Shown here: in pieces, positions 13,901-22,979 of the stretch | Numbering within the stretch: position 1 is the stretch's first letter | Layout: every line of letters begins with the position of its first letter | Assembly (NCBI RefSeq): GCF_022201045.2 | Contig: NC_068556.1 | Coordinates: 24,657,501-24,721,500 of the forward strand | Length of the DNA stretch: 64,000 bases | Source: Citrus sinensis | Lineage: Eukaryota > Streptophyta > Magnoliopsida > Sapindales > Rutaceae | Reading direction: 5' to 3' | Position numbers and translations under genes: made by a program | Notes under the pieces: generated by a model | Seen by the model: only the letters and a program-made list of their open reading frames with translations | Told to the model about the DNA's origin: nothing | Database searches by the model: none

Positions 13901-14476
13901 CCATTTCTGATACAAAGAGATACAAACAAATGGAAACCATAATACTAATATACATTTTATTAATGAACCAAAATAGCAATTGAAGAAACGGAATTTACAT
14001 ATTGAGAGCTATCTTTAGATCTCTCAACTTGAAGAATACCCAAAATCTAATTATAATAATGAAACTCTCTAAGCTTAACTTTGCTTCTTGCTTGATACGT
14101 CTCACCAATATTATAATCACAGATTGCCAGTAATTTTTGTAATCTAGCTCATTTTCAGGGAAAAACACTTTTTTTTTTCTTTTAATTCAGAACAGAAGAT
14201 GGCCATAACTCACATCAATTAAATGCACTTAATTTGCAATTGAAAGCCAAAAGCTAATGGTGTCTGTAAACCCTAATTATTCAATTCAATGTCCTTTGTT
14301 AACTAATTTAAACCCATGATTGCTCAATAGAGGTGAAAAAAAAGGGAAACCGAGAAAGGGGAACAAATGAGAAATGATTAAAAAAAAAAAAACACATACG
14401 AGAGAGCTCGAAAATTATCGCGAATTTCGCCGTGGATCTGCTCCAACTGAGGGCTCATCTGCAAATCGGTCGCCAT
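10907..14476 (-). CDS. NPSN13: Novel plant SNARE 13 (Qb-SNARE)
   Basis: Ten exons in reading order: 14400-14476, 13814-13906, 13110-13203, 12321-12358, 11765-11862, 11553-11632, 11419-11475, 11245-11337, 11090-11164, 10907-11008; 268 residues, against 269 in Arabidopsis. The protein starts MATDLQMSPQLEQIHGEIRD. A coiled N-terminal region contains GFQKLDKIKDSN and QLEELTGRMRECK. The Qb SNARE motif includes GQTDQMGRIVNELDTIQFSI. A tail anchor (MLFLFLIVCGVIAIIVVKV) is followed by NPNNKDIRDIPGLAPPAP. NPSN proteins are plant-specific SNAREs that act in membrane fusion, with NPSN11 acting at the cell plate; NPSN13 probably works at the plasma membrane. All splice sites found are GT-AG and the frame is continuous. 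The gene follows the At3g17430-like translocator, as NPSN13 (At3g17440) does in Arabidopsis. Confidence 0.96.
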
Positions 14477-14579
14477 AATTACGCCGGAAAATCAATCAAA
14501 ATCTCCGGCAACTAAATTATCACCACGGCATTCAAATTGCTTCGATCCTCTCAGTTGCTGGGAGTTTTTAGGAAATTTA

Positions 14580-15718
14580 AAAAATTAATTAATTAATTAA
14601 AACCCTCACCGAACAGTACTCCTCTTTCCTTTTAATAAAAAACAAATAATAATAATAATGTAGATATCAATACCATTGAAATATAGCAAAAAGGGGGAAA
14701 TTTTGGGCTGATGCCGAGAGAACTTCAGGAATTTTGGAAAATAAAAGTTAAAAAATTAAAAATAGCGGACGCGTGTTTTGAAGAGAAAGAGAGAGAATCG
14801 ATGTCAGGTAATAAATTATTTCTTGTTGATAAAGCGATTTTTTAATTAAGTAATTTTTAATTGGGATGGGAGGCAATTTAAAAAAAAAAAAAAAGGAAAA
14901 AAATGAAATTACAGGGAAATAGAAAAGCTCAAAAATGAAAATCAACCCGTTTTTGGTTGGTTTATACCGCGATATTGATGCGGTCGTTTTAACAAGCGCG
15001 CGAGATATCGTATATTGAGTAGGCACTAGGCAAAGCAGATTAAAGACAAAGACCGCGCATGCGCCCGTTAGGCTTTAGTCTTTATCGATTAAAGGCACTC
15101 ATTTTTTTTTTTCTTTTTTTCTACTCATGCTTATCTATATCATTACGAACATTAAGACAATTATGTAATTGGATTATTGATTGAATTGAATTCGTTTTAT
15201 CACCTATTTATATTGATTCTATTGGGTAAATTTTTTTAATAATATAATTCACGACACATCACTCCATTTATGCACAATTAACCATTTCATATATTATTAA
15301 TATATTGTGTTGAGTTATTTTTAACGCGACACGTCAATCTAATTTACGACCATCTTATAAAATTACATTTTGATCGCAGGCGCGAGTTGACGATGACATA
15401 TATTCACCGAAATCTCGCGAATTAAACATCTGGACAGGGTTAATTATAAATAATTGAAGGGTTAATATTGTGAAATTTAAAAAAAAATTAAAAAAAAAGA
15501 AAAAGGGGTGGAATGTGCTGTCAAAAGCGAGGGAATTTGTGGAGTGGCTAACAAACTTTAGCTTACAGGTGGACTAGCTGGCCTTTGATTGACCTCACCT
15601 CACCTAAGCCATTTTCCTTCCTTTAGTCTTTAGATTAGCCAAATACAAATAGTTTCTTTGACATTGTGACAGTGGGAGTGAGGGCCAGTGTGCTCGAGTT
15701 ACAATTAACTGCAATTAG
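14580..15718. other. Intergenic DNA upstream of NPSN13
   Basis: AT-rich sequence with A-runs and an AATTAATTAA-type block at about 14583-14600. It presumably includes the NPSN13 promoter. No gene is supported. Confidence 0.5.
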
Positions 15719-16564
15719 GTAGTGTTTATTTATTGGAGTAGGAGTGTGAAGTGTGTATTCTTTCCATTCTAGTGTTTACTTACCTTAAAAAAAAGAGGAG
15801 TGAGAGTAGAAATTTATGAATCCCACTTAATTTTGGAGTGGGGAGTGGGATTCCCACTCCCATGGGGGAGGTGGGAGTGGGAATCCACTCCCCTCTCTTC
15901 TCATTTTATCCTTATAATTAAAATAAAAATAAATAATATCATATTTATTAAAATAAATAAATAATATTTAATAAAATAAATAATATCATATTTATTAAAA
16001 ATAATAATTATATCATATTTATTTTATTAAATTTAATAAAATAAAAATAAATACATATTATATTTAAATTAATAATATTAAACATTAATTTTAATAATTA
16101 TTAATTATTTATTTAATTAATAATAATAAATATTTTATTATAAAAAAATATTAATTTTGAACTGTATTATCAATAATAATATTTTATTTGTGTTGCTATT
16201 ATTAATAATTTTTATTCACATAATTTAAATTAAAATTAATAAAAAATTATGATTTACATAATTAAGAATATTAGTAATTATTATTAATTTATAAATATAA
16301 TAAAATATTTATTTTATTTTCCAAATATATTTTTTATTAATTTTTTAATTACAAATTATAATTCTGTACATAAGGATAAAATTATAATTTAAAATAATTT
16401 ACTCCCAATCCAAGACAAAGTAAACAAATAATTGGGATTCTAATTGACAATTCATACTTTCATTTAGTTTAAGTAAACACCCTACTCCCACTCTCACTTC
16501 ACACTCCTAATTCAAGGATTTTCACTCCTCAGAATTTCCACTCCAATCTAAAAAGTAAACGCAG
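15719..16564. mobile_element. MITE-like non-autonomous element A (about 846 bp)
   Basis: The left end reads AGTGTTTATTTATTGGAGTA. The right end, reverse-complemented, reads GCGTTTACTTTTTAGATTGG, so the two ends form imperfect inverted repeats. Just inside are GC-richer blocks of GGAGTGGGA type (about 15830-15895), and the core is extremely AT-rich. There is no coding capacity. Element B at 54613-55456 has the same ends in the opposite orientation and almost the same length, which makes this a dispersed family. The superfamily is undecided because I could not fix a clear target-site duplication. Confidence 0.7.
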
Positions 16565-18184
16565 TTTCCAAAACTTCGGAGCGTCTGGCTAATGCCCAAA
16601 GACGGCTTCAAGCAGCCAACGCGGAATAACTGATTGCATTTGTATATTGTGTAACATATTATGGGACTATTGCTTGATTCATTGCAGGGCCTTATGGGAA
16701 CTGGGGATATCATTTTCAGGCCATCAAACACATCGATTTGTAAAGACTGTTTCCCTTTTTTTCTTTGGATGAGAAAAAGAACAAGTGTATCTTTTCATTT
16801 CTCAAAGAAAAAACACTCGCACAATGTGAACCTCTAATAAATTGTACCTTGTACTGGGGGGGTACCGGCACATGATGTTGGTGAATAGTGACACTTTCTA
16901 ATTCCAATCTTGTGGTTAGAAAATGCCGTAAATCTATGGCTATAATTCAACACAGCTTTTAGTTTGGGTCCTTTTTCGAAAGAATCCAAGACAACTCCGC
17001 ATCATCAAATCGACTTTTAGAATTACAATTTTCTAACAAAGACATAGGCGATAGATATGGAAATTATCCAAATCAAAATATAGTTATTCCATTAGTCACC
17101 AATAATTCTATCTGAAACTCTATCAAAGTGAAAGCCTCAGTTTTCTACTACTCCCCACGTTTCGAACAAGTTTGTCAAGATTCATTTTCATTACCTTTTT
17201 CTTTTTAAAATCATCTGATCTAACAATTTAAATATTTTCATTAAGTGAATTTTATATTTTCGATTAGTGATATACTTATAAGTTTAGGATACAAAATTTA
17301 TGTCCAAATTTATATTTTACTAATCAATAATCATAACATGGTAGGTTCTAATTGAATTTTTATTATAACACTAAGATAATATTACAACACAAATGAATTA
17401 ATAACACGTCGCGTGGCATATCATGTGAAATGTAAAATTTGTATACCAACTTTGTAAACATATCATTACTCATTTCCAACGGGAGTCGGTGATGTTGCCG
17501 GTGGAACTTTGTAATGAAATCAGAATTAATATTGTGAATTTTGTTTTTCTCACCATCAATGATTGGTGCATTCGGAAATAATTGCGTGTGTTTCAAATTT
17601 TACAAAAGGGGTGCATGGATGACGTGCTGTCCAAAGGTCATCTATCTAGTAGTACGCATTTTTTAATTTCTCTACCACCTTTATTTAACATTTTAAACTT
17701 TCTGAATCAAGTAAGTTTTTTTTTTTTTTCTAGTGGAATGAAGAAGTTTCAGACGACAAGCCACCTTTATTTAGCATAATGGGACACACACACACAAGCC
17801 ACGCAAAAGACAATTGCGTCCCGTGCCGCAGAAGAATAAGTGTCAGACGACAAGTCGGTCAAATATCTATCTGGGAGGGTTCTGGCACTAACGGTAAAAC
17901 CGGATCAAGCAAAGCAAGCCAATACGTTACCCAAAAAGCAGAAATCCCGTGGGCGGACGGCGGTGCAACCAGAGCCCCAAAACCACCACGTGTCCAACTC
18001 AAATCCAATGAATCCAAGTTGGCACGTGTGAGAAACCTCAGGTTTACAAAGTCTAACCGTAGTTAAAGAAATTATACACACGCGCACACACACACACACA
18101 CAGAGATATATAGTTACGGTTTGTATTTGCTTGTCCAAATAGGAATTGGATTTTTTTGTGAGAAAGCAGAAGCCAGAAGCAGCA
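16565..18184. other. Intergenic DNA between MITE A and the PDK gene
   Basis: No gene is supported. Short frames at about 17779-18066 are not backed by any domain or codon pattern. The last 250 bp form the PDK promoter, with two G-boxes, a CA repeat and a TATA-like AGATATATAG, annotated separately. Confidence 0.55.
17987..18028 (+). promoter_or_regulatory. Paired G-box / ABRE-like elements upstream of PDK
   Basis: Two CACGTG cores lie at 17987-17992 (context CCACGTGTCC) and 18023-18028 (context GCACGTGTG). The first contains ACGTGTC, a match to the ABA-response element core. They sit about 80-120 bp upstream of a TATA-like sequence near 18105-18112 and about 160-200 bp before the start codon. 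Control by bZIP or bHLH factors (light, ABA or sugar) is inferred. Confidence 0.55.
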
Positions 18185-20351
18185 ATGGCTGCTAAGAAAT
18201 TGTCGGAGACGTTTTCGAAGACCTTGATCGAGGAGGTTGGGCGATGGGGATGCATGAAACAGACAGGTGTGAGCTTGAGGTACATGATGGAGTTTGGCTC
18301 AAAACCTACAGACAAGAATTTGCTAATTTCTGCTCAGTTTCTTCACAAAGAGCTTCCAATTAGAATCGCCAGACGAGCAATTGAGCTCGAGACACTTCCT
18401 TACGGTTTATCCGAGAAGCCTGCCGTTTTGAAGGTGAATTTCTTTTGTTTATTTTAATATTCGTGTGATTGGAATTAAAGAACAATTAGAGAAAAGTTGA
18501 CTCTCTTTTCTTTATTTAATTATTTCTCAATCCTTTTCTTTTTTTTTGCATGCTGGTTTTTTTTAATTAAAGAAAAGCTTTTTTATTGGCATGAGGCCCC
18601 CCCCCCCCCCCCTTTTCCTCCAAAAAAAAAAAAAAAGAGTCAAAATTAGCTTCATTCTGTGTGGATTTTCTGATGCTTAGGTTCGAGACTGGTATTTGGA
18701 CTCATTTCGTGATTTGAGGTCGTTTCCTGACATCAGAAGTACGAGTGATGAGAGGGATTTTACGCAAATGATTAAGGCGATTAAGGTGAGGCATAATAAT
18801 GTGGTGCCCATGATGGCGTTGGGGCTGCAACAATTGAAGAAAGAGATGGATCCCAAGATTGTTTACGAGGATCTTGATGAGATTCATCAGTTTCTGGATC
18901 GGTTTTACATGTCTAGGATCGGAATTCGTATGCTTATTGGTCAGCCTTTTCTTTTCTGTTTCTTATTCTGCTGGTCTTTATTGCAATCAGACTTTTTTTC
19001 CTTCTTGTTGAAGCTGGGCCTGAATATCTTGTGTGCACTTCAAATTTGGATGAAACTCAGGGCAGCATGTAGAATTGCACAATCCCAACCCTCCACCTCA
19101 TTGTATTGGCTACATAGACACAAAAATGTCTCCAGTGCAGGTTGCTAGGAATGCTAGTGAGCATGCACGTTGTGTTTGTCTGCGGGAGTATGGCAGTGCA
19201 CCCGATTTTAATATCTACGGTGATCCCAGTTTTACATTCCCGTGAGTTCATTTAATTCTCACTGGATAACTGTTTTTACCTTTTTAGTTTCGTTAAGGTT
19301 TTTGTTAATACCTTCTTTCTCTCCCTCCCCCCCCCCCTCATTTAATGTCCTGTTAGTGATGATTTGTCTGGGTTATAAATGATCATTCGCATTCTGTGTT
19401 GTTTTTTTTAATTTATTATGTAATTTTCTTTACAGTTACGTCCCTTCACACTTGCATCTCATGGTATTTGAGTTGGTTAAGAACTCATTACGTGCTGTTG
19501 AAGAGCGTTATATGGACTCAGATAAAGTTGCACCTCCTATTCGAATAATAGTTGCCGATGGATTAGAGGATGTTACTATTAAGGTTCTTCTTTTGTTTAT
19601 GATCTGTTTATGTATTTCCTTTGGCATTTTCCTTTTTCTGTCTGCATTTTGTTGCTGAATTTGACATGCAAATGTCTGGATTTTGTCTTTGGATGAAAGT
19701 GATAATTAACCAGATGGTGTGACTGACATTGTAGGTTTCGGATGAGGGAGGTGGCATACCAAGAAGTGGTCTTCCCAAAATTTTCACATATCTTTACAGC
19801 ACTGCCAGAAACCCTCTGGATGAAAACACTGATCTAGCAGCTGACATGGGAACAATGGCTGGGTATGGATATGGGCTTCCAATAAGCCGTTTGTATGCTC
19901 GGTATTTTGGAGGAGATTTGCAAATTATCTCCATGGAAGGATATGGTGAGTTGAATATGTTTTCAGTTCTATTGTATTCGTACTGTCTTTACATAAATAA
20001 ATGAATTTTTAAGATGGTGTCTTGGATTTTGGTATGCTTAATCAGCATTCGAGTTTGACACGTTTATTATGTCTATATAATCATTTCACCTGTAAGATAG
20101 TTGTGGATAGTTTTGTGGTGTTGAGCCTGGTGCTCTGCTATTGAAAACTTTCAGCAATGTTTGTTAGTTTTTTATGATGTTGATTATCATAATAGCATAC
20201 ATGTGATACAGCAACTGATGCATATCTTCAAGTTCTTGATTCTTTGATGTCCTTTATATTCTAATCCACTTAAATATTTTACGCGTGCACAGGAACTGAT
20301 GCATATCTCCATTTGTCGCGCTTGGGGGATTCTCAAGAACCCTTACCCTGA
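18185..20351 (+). CDS. PDK: Pyruvate dehydrogenase kinase, mitochondrial
   Basis: Six exons: 18185-18433, 18681-18939, 19061-19241, 19436-19583, 19735-19945, 20293-20351; 368 residues, against 366 in Arabidopsis. The enzyme phosphorylates and switches off the E1-alpha subunit of the mitochondrial pyruvate dehydrogenase complex, limiting carbon entry to the TCA cycle. Its fold is that of a histidine-kinase-like GHKL ATPase. Visible marks are the conserved His about residue 121 in [12 protein letters not shown], the N-box ELVKNS around 242-247, the G1 box SDEGGGI around 281-287, and the lid [22 protein letters not shown] around 318-339. The C-terminus is [18 protein letters not shown] used the ATG at 18185 ([10 protein letters not shown]), which matches the family start. 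Intron 1 contains a run of 16 C. A decayed copy of the last exon lies in the final intron. Confidence 0.97.
20201..20265 (+). pseudogene. Decayed duplicate of the last PDK exon, within the last intron
   Basis: ATACAG followed by CAACTGATGCATATCTTCA (from 20212) matches the true exon 6 start (ACAG then GAACTGATGCATATCTCCA from 20293) at nearly every position, including the acceptor. In the PDK phase it would encode [17 protein letters not shown] and a stop, against [14 protein letters not shown] in the real exon. It looks like an old local duplication. Use as an alternative last exon is possible but unproven. Confidence 0.55.
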
Positions 20352-20848
20352 ATTTCAACTGCTTCTAAGGAGATTTACGGGAGCCCTGTCATGAACTTCA
20401 ATGCAACATCAAAGTTTAGCAGTTATCAAAATTCTCGTAACTCAATTGATGGAATTATTAAACAAAGCTATACAATTTGTACAAGATATGAATTGCTGTC
20501 AATTTTGGTCCTAATAAATTGGCAGCTTTCTTGTATATTCCTCCTCTTTCTTCATATCAGCTGGTAATTATTAAACATTTTAGTTCTTTGCACATTACTT
20601 TGCGCTTTGAAATGCATGATTATTTAATATTTTTATCAAATGTACTTTTTTTCCCAAAAAATAAAAGAAAAAAGAAAAAGATACTATAAGAAAGCCTAAA
20701 GTTATCATTTATTCTGTAACAATTAAACAAAAATATATCAATACATCTCAAGCAATTTCATACAGCAAGATCCTCAGTTTTGGTACAAATTTTTTAATGC
20801 TCTTCATGTATGTCAAAAGAACCAGGGTTTCAAAATAGTGTTGGGATC
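20352..20848. other. Convergent 3' UTR space between PDK and the Fcf2 gene
   Basis: The two stop codons are 497 bp apart on opposite strands. The sequence includes a likely PDK poly(A)-signal region (AATAAA-like, near 20512) and an A-rich stretch near 20650-20690. The two 3' UTRs may overlap. Confidence 0.5.
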
Positions 20849-22289
20849 TCAGTGCCTTCTTTGCTTCGCACGTTTTTGCGACTGACGGCCCCTCATCTTC
20901 CATTTATCATTTCCAGCAGGACGATTTTGACTTTCAATCTCCCGAACCTTGCGCTTTCTGGCAAAGATTCATAAATGCGAATCAATCAAATGAACACTTA
21001 AAATAAAACATCCGGGCTTTGGAAAGAAATATAATAATATCTTTGCTAGCACACCTGTATTGCCCAAGGGTAGGATCAGAAAGCAGCTCATCGGCAAGGG
21101 TTGCCTTTCTTTCCTTCTTAGTCAATCTGCTAGAAAAGAAATCTGTCGAGGACTCAACTACTGTACCCACCTGATCACAGTAAAAAACGCCAGCTATTTT
21201 GCTTTAGAATAAAAGAGATAAAAGCAACAAACACAGTAAAAGAAAATTAAGCAGAAAAAGTTCAATGTGACGCGATAAACATGCCTGGAAATACTTGGGC
21301 AGCGTTTTTGACTTTGCTTCACTCTTCTTGTAGTGTCTCTTTGGATCCATGGCACTCCTCAACTGCATTATCAACAAAGCAAAAATAAAATCAGATAAAC
21401 AGTCAGTCAGTTGAGAAGAGACTCCATCGATGTCACTTGCAAATTTGTAACAACATCAAATTGGATTATACTTGGGGCCTCTTTTTTTGGTAGAATTAAA
21501 GCACTGGGCAAAAACTAATATATCCAACCCTAATCAATCCTATTCTAACGTATCCAATCCATTCAATCTGGCAATACCAAAACGCACCCATAGTAGAATT
21601 AAAAACGTCAGCTGCTTGTTTGGTATTGATGAATCCAGAATGACAATGAAATTCTTGAAAAACTATAATGTTTCAAATTAAGTTACTAGACCAACAGAGA
21701 GCTAAACAGCTAAGTGCCTAGAGACAGTGGGATATGATTGCAGAAATTTTGAAAACTAAAACGAGCCTCACCCAAGAATCATAAGATATCCTAAAACTGC
21801 AATCTGGAAACAAGCATAATACAAACAAGTAAATAGATAATGCTATTAAAAAAATTACCAAAAATAAAAAATAAAAAGCACAGTTCGTACCTTCAATAAC
21901 TGAAGATCTTTCTTCAACTCAGGAGTTATAGTTGCAGCGGGCATGTCAAACCTAATTTCCAATTTCACCGGAAAACAAAAATTATCAAACAACAGATAAA
22001 TTTTATTTTATTTTCATTAAAGGAAAAAAATGGTAAAAACATACCAGCTTGTCCCGGCGGTATCTTTAATTTGTTTCTTGAGTAATTTGTTTAGCTTTTT
22101 GGGATCGTTAGGTGGCACGAAGAGCCCATCAACAAGCTCCGTATTGGGTCTCCAAAGCAGGCTGCTTTCACGCTGACTTTGGGATTCATTGACGCCCCCA
22201 TTTTTATTTGTACTTGCCGATGATAAAGTTGCCGGCAACTTTGGCTGCCACGACAGACCAATCACTGCCTTCTTCTCTGCTATTGCCAT
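20849..22289 (-). CDS. Fcf2-domain pre-rRNA processing protein
   Basis: Five exons in reading order: 22045-22289, 21891-21951, 21285-21362, 21055-21170, 20849-20957; 202 residues. The Fcf2 family (yeast Fcf2, animal TdIF2/DNTTIP2 C-terminus) is a nucleolar small-subunit processome factor for early cleavages of pre-18S rRNA. Family marks are WFDMPAATITPELKKDLQLL, LRSAMDPKRHYKK, LPKYFQVGTV and FFSSRLTKKERKATLADELL, followed by a very basic tail ending RKRAKQRRH. The third intron begins GC rather than GT (CAG|GCATGT on the minus strand); joining Q to V there gives the family sequence YFQVGTVVE, so the site is well supported. A telo-box lies about 40 bp upstream of the start codon, as is common in plant ribosome-biogenesis genes. 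Confidence 0.92.
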
Positions 22290-22331
22290 TTTATGACTAC
22301 TCTGTTTCTGTTGAACTAAAGACTGAAACTA

Positions 22332-22340
22332 AAACCCTAA
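22332..22340 (-). promoter_or_regulatory. Telo-box upstream of the Fcf2 gene
   Basis: AAACCCTAA reads on the plus strand (TTAGGGTTT in the gene's orientation), 43 bp before the ATG. Telo-boxes are established elements in plant promoters of ribosomal-protein and ribosome-assembly genes, which fits the predicted role. Confidence 0.6.
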
Positions 22341-22979
22341 ATATGTGTCGAGGGAGAATATAAGAGAGGAGGAAGATTAACTGTATTTTATCGTCTAAGT
22401 CCCTGACCTTTTAAATATCATAAAATAAGGGCAAAAGTGATCAAATTTTATCATGCAAGCCACACTCTTTAATTGTTTGACTCCCGACTGACCGTACGGA
22501 CACATAAATTCTTTTTTCTTAATTTTGATGAATGCACAAGCTTAATACATAGTTCATTGATTAATTCTTCATTAGTTACTTTGTAGTAAGTGGGGGCTGT
22601 ACGGCCTTCAGTCACTAACTAAACGCTATTGGTGCCCTTTCTGGAGGATTTGATTATTTTGAATGAGATTAAAAATAAAAAATAAAAAACTCTCCTTGAC
22701 GTTATTACTTTTTGGGAGCTGAAATGTTCATCATTCAAGATCTCGTGATCAAAACCCACACATTTTATTTTTGACACAAGAAATTTTACTACCTTAGCGA
22801 GATGGCACCCACAAAAGTAAATGGCAAGAAAGAAAGACGGTTGCTGTGACATTTTGTTAATTCGATTAACAGCTGCTACATATAGCACAGATTGATTTAA
22901 CAAAATACCTTCTCAAAACAGCTGCCTACACAATGTTCAGCAGAATATTGCTTCTATTCCATGCCGTTAGTTAAAATAA

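Noticed and set aside
17779-18066. 95-codon plus-strand frame upstream of PDK
   Set aside because: Lies in the PDK promoter with G-boxes; no family resemblance and biased only by local base composition.
18146-18184. N-terminal extension of PDK from a TTG codon
   Set aside because: No ATG in the extension, and the family start matches the ATG at 18185.
19057-19251. Intron boundary in PDK at GTGCAG|GTTGCT (near 19140)
   Set aside because: The frame reads straight through as [13 protein letters not shown], as in the family, so no intron is present there.
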